Assembly: GCA_950295325.1 (NCBI GenBank) | Contig: OX485809.1 | Coordinates: forward strand, 28,522,001-28,586,000 | DNA: 64,000 nucleotides | Direction: 5' to 3' | Origin: Polytrichum commune | Taxonomy: Eukaryota > Streptophyta > Polytrichopsida > Polytrichales > Polytrichaceae | Part shown: in pieces, positions 23,451-37,200 of the stretch | How positions within the stretch are numbered: the first letter of the stretch is position 1 | Layout of the letters: each line of letters starts with the position of its first letter | Notes under the pieces: model-generated | Told to the model about the DNA's origin: nothing | The model's database searches: none | What the model saw: only the letters and a program-made list of their open reading frames with translations | Translations under genes and position numbers: made by a program

Positions 23451-26400
23451 TGCATGGGGCTTGTTGGGTGTGAGCTCAAATTAAGGCTTTACCAGAGTTT
23501 GGGAAGTTTTTGAAGCCTTAGTGGCTAATTGCCAGTAGTTGCTACGAAGGGTTGGATTTTTTCCAATTTACATCGGCAAGAGCCGGTCTTTTGTAAAATC
23601 AATCGGCCAATTGCCTATATTTTCATATTTTCATTGGCCAATATCCGATTAAATGGAATTCATATCGGCACTAATTGTTAAAAAAATGTATGAAAAGTTA
23701 TTAGAAATCATTTCTTAGTGCAAAATCTTGAATAAGTGAAAAGAAAAGGCATGTTCAAAACTTTAAATTTGAAGAGTTAATATCCTTGGCAGGAATTGAA
23801 CCTAACAATGCCTTCACCGCTTGAAGGCCAAGGGTCCCCCAATTCTTCATAGAAGCAATTGGATTTGGTCATGGAAAGGTTGCATAATTCAAAAAGTTTA
23901 AGGTTTAGGGTACTTCCTCAAGTGCATCATCAGATGCCCCAGACAAATAGCGCTTTGGATGCTTCCGGCTGAAATCCAGTAACTCACAAGAAGAATCGGC
24001 TACATTTCCGGGACATTTTCTGGTCCATCGGCTAATTGCCGGAGGATTGAAATTACAGTCGGATTGCCATCCGATGGTTGGAAATTTGGACCGGCCATGA
24101 GGGGAAATCCATCGGCTGATAATGAACTAGCCGTCGGTTTTCCCCGAACATAGGGTGTAACAGAAGGTGCGCGTGCCTGATTTCCGGAGGGCGGATGCTG
24201 GTGCAGCGAAGTCGACCCTGAGTGGAGGCGGCCAGGTGCGGGATGAGCCTGGAAGTACTGTCGGGTTGGCAGGTCGATGGCTATGGTGGATGCTGGCGAG
24301 TCGTTGGAGCCGACTTGAGGGGATCATGTTAGCTAGAAGGAAGTGTGTGTACTTGAGGGTAGAAGGAATAGGAGTAGTCTACTGTACACAGCATTCTGTG
24401 CTTTGGCGCTTGCTTTGTTGAAGCTCTGGGGGAGTTGAATATCCCGGTGTAGCTTTGTTAAGAGATTTGCAGCCAACAGATTTTCTGTTATGTAACTTGG
24501 GTTGGCCAAAAGAAGAACTCTGCGTGGAAGCAGGTGCCGGATTGGTGTTGTCCGCCGGGATTGTGGCCGCAGAGTGCTCCATTTATAAGTGATTGTTGAG
24601 GTTGACTGGTGGGGTTGTATCCAGTGTAGAGTCGGCGGAGATTAGGCTGGATGGGTTCGTCTTGGAACTGGGATTCTATTGAATGTGATGGCATTGCGTT
24701 GTATTCACTGCCGCCTGAAATCGTCGAGAAAGAATCAGTGAGTTCGCACGGCGATCTTCAGCCGAGTTTTTTCGGAGCTATCTTTTCCCCCTTCAATCTA
24801 GCTCACACGTCCACCTAACAACATGCAAGATTTGAGAATTATGAAGGTTGATGATAATGTCTCTGGATCTCTACCCTGAAATGCAGAGCTAACGAAAGTC
24901 CAGTTTGAACCTTTCAGGAACTATGCATTGTATAACACTACTGTAACTTTTACAGAATTTGTAGTGTTCCCTGTTCTGCATGTTTCTATTGGACTGGCCT
25001 GGTGATTTCCTATCCAAAGTTCACTACCTATAGAGTTATCTGTAAAGTCCTGAGATCGAACTTCGGGTGAGTTGGCTGAAAGTTGAGTTTGAAAGCGTAC
25101 CTGTAAAAAGCACCCAAGTTTTCTTAAGGTTTAAACCCTAGACGCTTTAGCATGTTGAGATCCCGTTCGTACAAATTCGTGTGTACACTCTCTTAACATG
25201 GATGGTATGAAATCATTATAAAAAAAATCCAAGTTATTTTGTGTCAAGGTTCAAGACGGAGAACCATGCAAGACAACAAGCTATCACTATCTATCAAAGA
25301 GTTCATGATCTATAGTCATGTTCTACAATTTCAAAATATCGTATGTATGAGACCCAAATTAGATTCTCAAAGCATATAGGGGTTAGATTAACATGCTACA
25401 AGAGTGGTGTCGTTATTAAAAACCGACTCATATCTAGCTTTTCATATTAGGATGGGTGGACCAAGCTAGTCTTGCACAAGTCAATCCAAAATTTAGGGTG
25501 ACACATCTCATGAACAAATCCTATTTTAGATCCTATTATTCTCTTGAATTTTTTGGGATTGCGAAGAGAAAGCCCAAGGAGTTTCACCCAACTTTCCAAA
25601 TTTATGCTCCGACACACTAGCGACAAGCTAACGAGCTTTTAACAAAAAAATAAAAAAATAAAAAATCTCCCAGTTTTGTCCCTCTTTGACAGACTTTATG
25701 GATAACTCTATAGCACCTGCACTTTCTTGTATGTCCTGATTAATTTTCCCCTTGGGAAGATAAATTACAACTTACCACTCTGACAGCACCCACCTGTCAA
25801 ATTATCCACAAACGGTGATCATATGGAAGTGTTGATTTTGAGAAATTTATTTGAGAATCAAATAAAAGTGCCGCTCCTGGACTCTGTCTAAAGTACCGCA
25901 CAGACAATAATTTGGAGTACAAGCTCTTTTCACAGAAAGCACAACTCCTATTTCATGTATTGGATAAGGGCATCCAGTATATCTGATTTTGGGCTCGAAA
26001 AACACATAAAGTATGCGGGCAATTATTTTTGAATAGTTTGTACTTAGGTGTAGATCTAAGAATGGACACCAACATCATACGTTTAAACAAAAGTTTGGAC
26101 AATGTGCTCAAATTTTGGTAACCATTCTAGGTTTATTAATCAACATAATTGGGGGGGGGGGACTTTTATGACCATTTAATGAGTTTCAAAATCTCCACTT
26201 TAATAATGAATAAGATATTCATATGAGCTCTGAAAATAATGAAGCAATTGACTACAAACGAGCTTTGGAATTGGCAATCATTTCTCACTAATTGTGTATT
26301 TCACATCCTAGGAGAAGTGGATGTAGAGCTAAAAGCATTTATTTGATGCATGCTTATTTTAGATTTGGACTATGATTTCTTGGCATTAGGTTGCTCATAT

Positions 26401-27834
26401 ATTATTAGTACTACTTATCCTTACAAGTCATGCGGGTGTTCTTTGGTAACTTTTATTACCACTATATTAACAAGCATTATGAAGACACATGTTTACAAAA
26501 GACTGGACTATGTTTTCAAATTTTGTCAACTAATCCACACTTAGTAGGGAACACAACATAACATTACTCAGCATTCAACTCTCGTTTCATGGGTCCTCAT
26601 AATATAACAATGAGATGCTCGAAAAGTTGCGTTGGGAGACTTAGATTCTCACTTAACTCCTAACATCTCACTATTATATTTTGAGGGCCCACGTCGCTGA
26701 GTAATGTTATGAATTGGGAGAACCTATGTGTTACGTTAAAGAATCAACAAACATGCACTTCCATAAACCATAACTAAATCAAGGGAGGTCCGATTTCAAC
26801 CTGATTGTTGATGCTTCATCATAGGTTTGCTAATGCAACACACATTTTGTTGTGTGAATCTAATCCTTCAGACTTGGAGAAACATGGAAAACGACCCAAA
26901 TAACCCCCACATCATGCCTTACCCGTGGTGCATGATTCGTCCCAGCTTGGTGGGGCGGGGATATGTTTAACTTTCGTACAGAATTGACACCTTAAATGCA
27001 TAAAGCGCATGCACCTTGACCAGGCCAGCTCCTTTTCAAGGAAGAGGAATGTCACGGCAATGCCTTACAAGCTGGAACAGCAGAGCCGGCAGTCATGGTG
27101 GGGCTCGAATCTACGCTGATATCGCCTCGTAAATTATATGTGCAAGCAGGGTGACAGCAGGAGCTCTGACAGCTCCATCAGATCGAAGACAGACTGTGGC
27201 AGAAAGTGTTTGAAAGGGAGCAATATAATACTACATGTACATCACTAATTCCTCCGTTCATTGCTTCGAGACAAAAAGTGGGCCGATCTTGAGGGAGGAG
27301 GTTTTCTGTACCTGCAGCTGCTACTGCACATAACAGCAATATAGTACTTACATTTCAATTCTGAGGACATGCACGTCCATTTTCATTTGACAATGTGTTG
27401 GAGATCTTCTTCCCAACTAACTCAAAGTCAATAACGATTGAGTCTCAAGACGAAGGTTACCAGTGTCCAGGGAGGTTTTGGGCAAAATTGGTCTGACCTA
27501 AGTGGTTCCTAGCAGGGGTTATGATTTTGATTTTGATTGTTTTTTTTAAAATTTTTTTTTACGAAGTGCAGCATGTGATCTACTCAAGAGAGAAGTTACA
27601 GCTATTTACATCCATGACATTGGATGAAGGATGAAATGCTATTTTATCTTCCAAATTAAGATGTTTCCAACCAAAAGTGAGTGATATTTTTTCCCAAAAT
27701 TGGGAAGATTTCAGTGATATCATCTATCCAGAGAGAGAATATATGATCAAATATTCCACCCACCTAAATGAATAGTGTTCCAAGTGATAAATAGTGCAAA
27801 AATATCCACTAGATTTCAAGTGTTTCTAGGTCTG
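23451..27834. other. spacer with a GC-richer island, no gene recognised
   Basis: From about 23570 to 24130 the motif CGGCTAATTGCCGG and variants recur (ATCGGCCAATTGCC, CATCGGCTAATTGCCGG, CCATCGGCTGATAATG). From 24130 to 24780 the sequence is GC-richer than its neighbours, with short frames on both strands and no recognisable domain. From 24780 to 27834 the sequence is ordinary AT-rich spacer, including a G run at 26151-26160 and a small MITE at 26557. Confidence 0.35.
26557..26711. mobile_element. small MITE, CATAACATT family, copy 2
   Basis: Ends are CATAACATTACTCAGC and GCTGAGTAATGTTATG, perfect inverse partners. The interior matches 9278-9438 throughout, including the inner inverted pair. 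At 155 bp the unit can form a single long hairpin. Confidence 0.7.
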
Positions 27835-28000
27835 ACTGGATACATGTTGATATCTTTCGATTTTTCCAAATTATTTTGTAATATATTCTATAGATTTCTG
27901 TAAAATAATCAACAATGTGCCTAAAGTCTTGAACGTGAACTTCTCTTTTTCTCAAACTCAATCAGCCCATGTGCAACTACACTGATTATCCCAAATAGTG
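27835..28000 (+). repeat. dispersed repeat, diverged copy 3
   Basis: Same order of landmarks as 23268-23450 but with many substitutions: TACATGTTGATATCTTTCG, AAAGTCTTGAACGTGAAC, TTTCTCAAACTCAATCAGCC. Confidence 0.5.
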
Positions 28001-28384
28001 TGTGTTACTATGCAGAGTCCCACATGCACTAACGTCTAACTCAGCAGTTCAATTTTTGCTAATATATTGTCTGGTAAGAGTGTTACATATGAGCGTACCT
28101 CTCATCCATCACTTTAATTATAACCTGCCCCCAATGGTTTTGTGGTTGAATCATTTCATTTGTGACCTGCTAGAGTTAATTAGGGTGTTTGAGGCTCCAG
28201 TGTCAAAATATCTATTGCATGGAGCTTTTTTTGGATGAATGAGGGGCGCACTCGCATCCAATAATTCCCTCTTGCAGCTTTGTTCCACCAAGAATAAAGA
28301 TGGCCTGGCCGTTGAGCAGTGTCTGGGGAGATTTTTTGTACAGAATTGGTTGAGATCCTAGTGTTTCCAAAGAGCAACCGGTTG

Positions 28385-28540
28385 TATGTTGACATCTCTA
28401 GGGTTTTCTTTACTAAATCGAGGAATAGTCTGCAAATTCCTCTAAATGGATCGATAATTTTCCTGAAGCCTTGAATTTGAGCCGGTTATTTCTCAAACTC
28501 AACTGGTTCATCTGTAACTAGCATTCTCCCCGTTCTTTGC
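28385..28540 (+). repeat. dispersed repeat, copy 4
   Basis: Matches 23268-23450: TGTTGACATCTCTAGGGTTT, CCTCTAAATGGATCG, CCTGAAGCCTTGAA, TTTCTCAAACTCAACTGGTT, CATCTGTAACTAGC, TTCTCCCCG. Confidence 0.6.
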
Positions 28541-29097
28541 CCTTGAGATGAGTCCTATGATTTGATGTGATCGTTCTGTAAACCATAGCTGATTTTTGAA
28601 CTACGCTTGTCCATGTGGCTTAGAGCAAGCCTCATATCTGCTTGTAATTTACTTCACCTTACTTTTGTACTTTGCAGGGATGTAAAAATATAGTCTTTGG
28701 TATCATTGTGGATAATTTTTGGATGTTTTCGTGGCTTGAACAATTCAATCATCAGATATGTTCAGTATTTGTTACAACTCGACCTACTATCAGGAGCAGT
28801 AGGTTGAGTGTATAGTCTCGGTGGTCCCACGCCTTGCAGGTCTCATCGCAACAAACATGTAGTTTATTTGCATTACAACTGAAAGCAATTGAATTCAGTA
28901 GTTCTGAAGTGTGAATCACACTCTTTTGCATTGAGCAATGCAGTCATTCCAATCCATCATGAGTGGACATGTTAGACCTTTCCGATAGTTGCATTGATAT
29001 CCACACATGTTTTTGTTTACATTACAAAGGCAGTAACTGTTGGATAAACCAAAAGCATTAGTTTAGTGGAATACTATATAGTTAATTGCCTCTTCAG

Positions 29098-30460
29098 CAA
29101 CTTGTTTCAATTTTCAACGACTGTGAAGAAAGAGAGGAGGCCATCAGGATAACCAAGAAAACCACAAGGTTGATGCATTACGAATTTTGGTATTGCTTTG
29201 TCACACTAAGTATAGCTTACTAGGTGAACCGATCTCATAAAGCCTAATCAACCAGGAGACAGGCATTTGCTAAAGTGTGCAAGGAAATGAACAGCTGGCT
29301 CCCTACTTGAAATGAGACATTGACAATTTTAATTATATGAAATACTTAATACAATTTTCAACAAGGACTTCCAAACGGGTGCACCTTTCATTAATAATCA
29401 AGAACTATGTGCGTTTGCAACATGCTCTAAAAACCCCCTATATTCAATTTTTTTAATTTAAAAAAGTCAAGAAATACACATATACTTTCAATGTTAAAAA
29501 TTACATTCAAATATAGTCAATAACATTAGTATGCAAATACACTTTTGAATAACTATTAACCCCTATCATATGTAAAATGCAAACCCCTAGCATTCATCAT
29601 AAAATTTTTGAAGACTTTTTCATCCCCTAAATGTAACTCATAAGCATTTTAGTCTACAATATATGTCATAAAAGCTAATATAATTATTTTTTTAAATGAT
29701 AAGTAACATTGTATAAAGTTTTTCATTAAATGATTAGTAATATCACAAGTCCACTGTTGTTGGCCTTTTTGATACCAACATAACCTAACATTTGATGTTT
29801 GATGTTTGATGGATGAGATAAGGAAATGAGAAATTTATTCATTTTAGTTTCATCCAGTATTAAATACTTATCCCTTAAAGTTTAGTGACACTACCATAAA
29901 AGTACAAATGTTATATATTTCCTAGAAGTCCTTCATACATGTGCATAACTACGAGCTGCAATTTGTGTACAACATATGTATATTTAATATGAAAAAGTTC
30001 AAATAAATACCCCTTTTGTGCACTCACGTATACTCATACATATTATGAAAGGCGCACCCCTGGGCCTTTGTCACACTAAGTATAGCTTTCTAGGTGAACG
30101 GCTCTCAAAAAGGATAATCGATCAAGAGACAGGCATTGCTAAAATATGCAAGGAAGTGAACGAACTGGCTCCTTGGAATGACATATTGGCAAATTTCATT
30201 ATAATATAAACAAGTTGTTTCAATTTTCAACAAGGACTTTGAGAAAAGAGCGTGGAGGCCATCAGGATAATCCATGAAACCACTCAAAGAATGCATTTAC
30301 TTTTGTAGTGCTTTGTCGCACTAAGTTATAGCTGACTAGGTGACCGGCACTCTTGAAAGCATAATCGACCAAGAGACAAGTATTGCTCAAGTCGGCAAGG
30401 AAATGAATAACTGACTCCTACTGGAATGACAGATTGCCAACGATGATTTTTTATTATATC
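29098..30460. repeat. three tandem copies of a ~250-bp unit, one interrupted
   Basis: The unit begins TTGTTTCAATTTTCAAC, passes through GGCCATCAGGATAA and GCTTTGTC.CACTAAG, and ends with an ATTGCCAA/ATTGGCAA block. Unit 1 is about 29098-29350. Unit 2 is 29350-29370 plus 30065-30210. Unit 3 is 30211-30460. A 0.69-kb transposon occupies 29371-30064 within unit 2, and the ~85 bp of unit sequence expected at that point are missing. Conserved blocks could be relics of a small exon, but I did not recognise a protein. Confidence 0.75.
29371..30064. mobile_element. internally deleted GGGTGCACC-family element (0.69 kb)
   Basis: The left end contains CGGGTGCACCTTTCATTA and the right end ATGAAAGGCGCACCCCTGGG, an inverted pair matching the elements at 33281-34222 and 59762. 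Its interior retains the block that in the 59.8-kb copy lies at 59938-60200 (minus-strand coding relic) and lacks the block found at 61940-62600. No direct flanking duplication remains. Confidence 0.7.
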
Positions 30461-33272
30461 AAGGTTTAAAGGTTGTGGGCACGATCGCTCACAGGCCAGG
30501 CATTGACTCCCTTGGTGATTCTTGTGGAATGCAATTTTTGTCATTCAGCCAACCATGTATATATGGAATCTAATTGGCACACTGCACAACTCCAGACCTT
30601 TCTACTTGATATGTAGATCTTCATTATATATATATATACATGGACCTTAAGGATATGTGTTGCTGCCACATTATCATCAAGATGGGTCAAATATGCCTAG
30701 CGACAAAGCAAAGGCTATGCCAAGACGAGACTTTGAGCCTAGGTGGAAATTTGTGAGAGAATTAGGACATGGGTTTTCCAGATCAACTCATAACTTGACC
30801 AATGTGTGGAAGGGGACATGTCTCCTGCAGCAAATCTAGAAACGTGCAATGGATTGGTTGTTTGCTAATCATGTATTATTTTAGTCTTCACAAAGTCCAA
30901 TGAAAAGTATTGCCGCCATCATGTTTGTCCATCAAACTTAGTTAGGGCGCTAGGCTGCACTCTGCCCAATTACCTTGTTTTTCTTAGACCAAGTCCTCCT
31001 GTCGCAAGCGTAGGGGAGAGTTCATGTTCTACGACAAGAATTGGTGATATGCACAGACTCGTCGTCATGATGGCCTCCTAAGGATGAGTATACTATGCAT
31101 AGATCCAATTGATCGTTTACCAACTCCTTCCTACAGGCTTCACTTCCCAAATTAATTCCAGGACGCACAATCCCTCGCTCAATCTGAATTACCCTTACAA
31201 AGGATGTTTGAACTTGGTAAATTACAAGACCCTCATAATTTTCATGAATCATGCATCATGGCCTCCAAGCTGATTATAAGGAATAAAAAAGTGCAAGCCT
31301 GCTTTGAGTGCTGCTCAAATCTCAAGACACGTTGTGAGTCAAAATGATGACCACACTTTAAATACTCCCCAAAAAAATGTCAGCATCTTCACTGGTAGCA
31401 AAACCTATCCAAATGTTTTGCTGGAATCACAGAAAAGAAGTGGGCCTGTGGCATTGAATAGCAGAGATTACAGAAAGGAAGAAAAAGAATTAGGTAACTC
31501 ATGAGGAACAGTTGTAAGTATTCTCTGGGATCTTCTTTTGCAATGATGGTAATTAGAGGTTGTGTGGAACATATATAGGTGTATATATGTGAGAAGATGA
31601 GTAGTCCATTTTCATCTCTTTTTATCATCTGAGTCCCTATTAAATCACCAGTCTGGATGGACACAAACCACAGAATATTCTCCACCTTCAGGCATGCAGT
31701 GTGAATTTTAGCTCCATCATTGCTGGAATCACATTTCCCCTACCAACCAGCAATAGCAGCTCAGCTACTCATGAACTTTTTGCTCCTTGATTGGTCAGGG
31801 CTTACTTGTTCAATCCAGGTGGAAGGTTCAATTCATGTCAGTTGGTCAGGGAAACAATTTAATCACAGGCCGAGAGTCTCTAGCTGGACAATACTGTGGT
31901 GGCCACAGTGGCAACTTATCATTGAGCGACTGGTATAATAATATCAGCTATGGTCGTCCCAACAAGAGAATGATGGGTAAGCTTAGAGTGGACCATTCAT
32001 GAGTGACGACAAAACAAAATTGAGGAGGCAGCTCTGATATGTTCCTACACAAAAGTGGCTACATATCAATGAATCCGGTGGCCAGGAAAGAGGGCAATAT
32101 ATTAATCTAGAGACCCATTTACTTCTTGATGTTTGACAGTTAGTTAAGTTTTCAACAAACTTTGAGGTGACCTCCAATATCTTCCTAGCTAGACAGAAAT
32201 ATTGTTACATACAAAGGATGTGGTGTTCATCCAGGTGCTTTTAAAATTTACACGTATGTAACAGTATGGTTTGAGCCCTGGGAAGCCAGGCCTACTAATT
32301 CCGGTCACAATATTCCTATGTATATACATGCCTGACTGCCCTTCAATAATTGCTCATCTAAATCCTCTTAAAACTTCCGAGAAAGAAGAGTGGTCTCATC
32401 CTTAACTCCTGCTCATCTGTATTACGCAAATGAAAGGACTGTTACGGACCGAATCAATGCACCCAGTCCGTTGTGAACTGAGTGTCCTCTCATATGATCA
32501 TATACATTAGACAGTGGGCCAACACCTTTGCAATTCCATGTCTTGGCAATCCTTGTTGTGAGGTGGGCCTAAAGTATTCAATACTTCTGCAATAATCTGT
32601 CTCTGAGGTGGCATTTGATTCTCAAAGCCACTCTCTTTCTTATTAGTACCTCCAAATACTGAAACTTCCTTCAGGCCTGCATGTTTACTTTTGAGGTATT
32701 GGATGAATTACACTAATTATGAGGAACTCTTTTTTAATTCTTCAAGATTCTTCAGTGACACTTGGTCCCAATTGTGGCACTGTAGTCATTTACACACACG
32801 CTGATCTCAATAGTTGATCTGGAATGGCAACTATCTGTAGCACTTGCAGGAGTCACCATCTTTAGAGCTTGGTTTGTAGCTGCTAAACCATTTCTAAGAA
32901 GCAATCTTTTGGAGCTATTTTTGCATTGTAAGAAATTTGAAGACCAATTTTATTTTTTTTAAACTAAAAATATTCTTAGAAAAGAAAATTCAACACCTAG
33001 GGGTTCTAGATGCTGATCCTATTTTGGAACAAAAGCTCTTAATTAATTAGTTCTAGAACCAACATATGAAAATGCAAACCCTTCTCCAAATCAAACACAA
33101 TTTGTATGAATGGAGTCCTCTCAATGCCCTCTTCCAAGCATGTTTCTCTTCTTTGTGTTGAAAAGAACAAATCAATGATCCATTAGAAGTATTTTAGAAG
33201 CAACTTCTCTAAAAGTGAGAGTTGCCAACATGGGATAGTTGACCACTTATAGGAGGTGCACACTAATTCCTC
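30461..33272. other. spacer, no gene recognised
   Basis: Ordinary AT-rich sequence, with a short TA repeat near 30627-30640. Several reading frames of 60-100 codons are present on both strands, but none shows a recognisable motif or plausible splicing partner. Confidence 0.35.
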
Positions 33273-33280
33273 ATTCACAA

Positions 33281-34222
33281 CCCGGGGGGTGCACCTTTCA
33301 TTTAAAAACCAAGAACCATGTACGTTCACAACATACTCTAAAAACCCCCCTTTACACAAGTTTGTTTTGTTGTAAAATCAAGCAATACATGTGCAATTTC
33401 CAATGATAAAAATACAAATGACAAATCATATTTTACAAAAGTACACATAGAAAAAATTTACATTCATATACAGTCATTAACATAAGTATACATATGTGCT
33501 TTTGAATAATAATGAACCCGTATCATACATATGATGTAAAACCCTAGCATTCACTAAAAATGTCTTTGATCGATCAAGTCAGTTGGTTCCCCAAACTCCA
33601 CCCAACAATTACCAAATTCTCCACGCATCCTATAAACCCTCCCAACAAACCAATTCTTGATTGGAGGTAATTTCTTTGGTCTACCATATTATTTGACAAT
33701 TCGAGCTTTAGGTGTGTTGAAAAAAAATACTCCACAATCAAAACCAAGATTTAACATAGTATTATGAATTATGATGGTAAGAAGTTTAGGCTTCATGTAT
33801 AATATGCTAGCCTTAATCCAAGGCATGTCAAAGCTCAACTCCACATTTTCATGTAAATCGTTTTCAATTTGTGACTACATCAATTCCGTCTCCATGACAA
33901 CATCCTTGCACATGTTTGAATTGTCTTCTCCAACACTATAATTAACCTTGTCACCACCTTGTGGACCATAATCATCAATCAATGTGTGATCATAATCACA
34001 CTACTCATCCTCCTTCATACTTCCAAATTAATGAGCCTCAATAAATAACCCTACCATACAAGTACAAATGTTGTACATTTTCTAGAGGTCCTCCATACAT
34101 GTACGTAAGTAGAAGTTATAATTTGTGTAGTATATGTATATGTAGTATGAAAAAGTTCAAATTAATACCCCTTTTGTGCACTCACATATGCTCATAGGTG
34201 TTATGAAAGGTGCACCCCCGGG
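33281..34222. mobile_element. internally deleted GGGTGCACC-family element (0.94 kb)
   Basis: Ends are CCCGGGGGGTGCACCTTTCA and TGAAAGGTGCACCCCCGGG. The 8-bp flanks are ATTCACAA (33273-33280) and ATTCATAG (34223-34230), which agree at six of eight places and differ by two transitions, as an aged hAT-type target duplication would. The interior (about 33560-34045) matches 61940-62600, with a minus-strand coding relic including WFVGRVYRMR. It lacks the other coding block kept by 29371-30064. Confidence 0.75.
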
Positions 34223-34230
34223 ATTCATAG

Positions 34231-37200
34231 GAAAACCCATCTTTGATGTAACTTGGAAATAAATTCATTTGAATGCTCCCCAATATTATCATCTGCATCG
34301 TAAAGTGATTGGTTTACTTTCACCAACCCACAGATTCAAATTCCCAAAGTAAAACAAATGCATGGAACTTTATTTTACTTATAATTGCATAGAAACCTAG
34401 CTCAAACCTTGTATTATGTACAACTATGTAGAATGTGGGTTCAAGGATGTAGTGATGCTTGATCACACCAAACAAAGAGTGCACTTTCAATAGGTGAATT
34501 AGTCTCCCACACTGACTTTCATGGTGGGCCATCACCATCCAACTTATATGACAGCGTCAAAAATGATCATAACCTGCACTCTGACATCCACGTTTGGGAG
34601 GTAGGGCAGCCGGGCAAGCAGTTGTACATCACAACAAGCATGTTGACCAAGCCAAGAAGCTAGTGTGAGCAACTTGGCGTTTGGCCATGGTGGCATCCCC
34701 AACTATTTCACATCCGGAAGTTGATGAAAAGTTGGTGTGATTGGAGCATGACTCTTCACATGAGGGAGTTAATCTCAAATTTGTCCACAGGAAGCCCAAT
34801 TTCTGCAACTGCATGCATATATAATAGCAACATCCACTCATTGGGACAAAAACAAATCACAATGAGGATCTGCTGATGTCACTCGTAATTGGAATTTTGA
34901 CGGCCATGTGGTGCATGTTGCAGGATTAATTGAAAACATCAAACATGCTTCTTCAAGTCATGCCTGCAGAAGCATATGAATTATAAAACAATGCCATGAT
35001 GTCATGCAACCCGAAGGACTAAAGTTCAAGAATGACATTATTAATAAGTTAAGGGGTGGTTTCCTGTGGGATGATTCTTCGCATGAGATTCCCTACTGCA
35101 AGAGGACAAAACACCATCTTGTCTAGGACGCCTTTTGGTTCCACGCCATTTTGTGATTGGGGCTGAATAGAATCAATCTCCAGGAACACAGGGGAATTCG
35201 CCTTAGATAAATTGCAGTATATCTATAAACTCAAAACTGCTACAGATCCACCAAATTCTTTAATACCTTAACTTAGGAGCACCGCTTTGCCTAAGTTAAC
35301 CATGGTTTTGACTCGTGTGATGCATCCGATTCTTTTAAATTGACAAAATGACAGAGATAGTTCAATAGGATAAGTTTATCCTAATTAACTTACTGAGCCT
35401 GAGATGAAATTAAAGAGTGGGTTGAGTATCTAGAATTGCTAAGTACTCCTTTGGGATCTGTCAAGAGCCTTGTGATGTAATGTAGTATACCTCTGAGCTG
35501 GATAGAATGGATGTGCATTCTATCCAGACTGTCAATTGTAGGCTATTTCTGCCACTCAAAATATGAGCTTGATCCGTGACCCAGACCTGAAATTCCTTCT
35601 TGTGAATGGTCGTCAAATGCAAGAGAGTTTGCTGAGGATTTTACTGTTTTTTTTTGGCCTGTCCTGATTTCAAATTAGATTCTGTGCGGGTGAAATTTTG
35701 CTGCTGCGCGTGGTGGAATGGGTGGTCAGATTATGTAAACTTTGAGGAAGTTCTTAAAATTTACCGTGTGAAACATCGAAATCCAGAGTTGCGACTATTG
35801 TTCTTGTGCACGCATGATGCAAATCTACACTGGAAGGCATAAAATATTTGTAATCTGCGCAGCCTCAACAAACCAACCCTAGCTACTTAGGAAGTCGATT
35901 CCTGAGCGGATGCATTCTGCTGGGTAGAATGGCCCTACAGTTACAGTTGAATTGAACAAGTGACAGTAAATTCTCTTTTTCTGCTCTTTAAAAGATCAGA
36001 GGAATTGGCGATTCAAAACTTCATATGCCAGCAATCAACGCAATCAACGCAATCAACGTCAACTCTTCCATTTCATTCTACGAGAAAATTGCTCCAGATC
36101 TGCCTCAGAGACTTCGTGACGTTACACAAAATGGATGTCCTCATTTGGGAATCTTCGACAGTGTGAACTTCCTATATATTTACGCAATGTGCCAACTTCG
36201 ACAGGTGTAAACATATGTCGATGCACCTTCGACAGCTGGAATTAGTGAGAGGAGGGTGGCATCGTAGTGTAGTATAATTATCAGAAGCACACTAGCATAT
36301 ATTGAATGTCTGGTTCAAAACTTTGAGTGCCAAAGGCTGATTTCCACTTTGGATTGAGCACATTCTTAGCCAATGTGGATAAGACACGTGGCAAACGCCT
36401 TCCAGAAATAATTATTTGTGTCAAACCAGACAGCACCCGACGGTATCCTTATGCATTGTCAATTAATGGATGCTGCCAGTGCTGATGTCCAATTCCCCAA
36501 GAATAACCACAAACTACTCATCTGTGCAGAGATTTCTCCTATTGCAATATGATTTTCTGCTTAAATCTAACTGATCCTTTGACTTGTATAGAACCTATCT
36601 CGGATTTCCCGAGCACAGTAAGTTGCAAGTCCACCATTTTCGAAATTGAGTGGGTATGAATTTGTCACTATATCAAATCAAACGCACTGCAATTAAAATT
36701 CCAGAGAATTCTTCTCCAATACTAGATGGTGCAAACCAGGAGCAGGAAGACGACACATATATACTTGGAAGGAATTTGAGATTTTTAAAGTTACTGGTCC
36801 CTCGCAGTACATCCTCATTTATGTGGGTCCTCAGTGCTCTGATCCCAGCTGGTACGCTTGTCAGTGTTACATCGATCGAATCGACATTGACGACCTCAAG
36901 AAAAAGTTGTTTTATTTCCGTATTGACCTGTATATATTCTCCCGGACTGATGCATATCTTGGAAAGGTTGATAATTACCTGCCCATGATAAGAAGAAGCT
37001 GATATAGGAGTTCCAATATTAATTATTCTATGCAAATTCCAGTAACAATATGGCCGGATGAAATTACCTACCCATCTGCAAGTCTCCTCGATTTAAAAGC
37101 AAGAACTTCCAAAATGACAGTTGGGTTCTGCAAACATATGGTCCTAGCCAAAAGGCATTCTTAGAGCTTCTTTTTGTTTCCAAGGGGACCACCACAGGCT

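Noticed and set aside
36673-37035. 120-codon minus-strand frame upstream of the SRPBCC gene
   Set aside because: The composition looks protein-like, but I found no family, start context or splicing partner, and the opposite strand is open over the same stretch.
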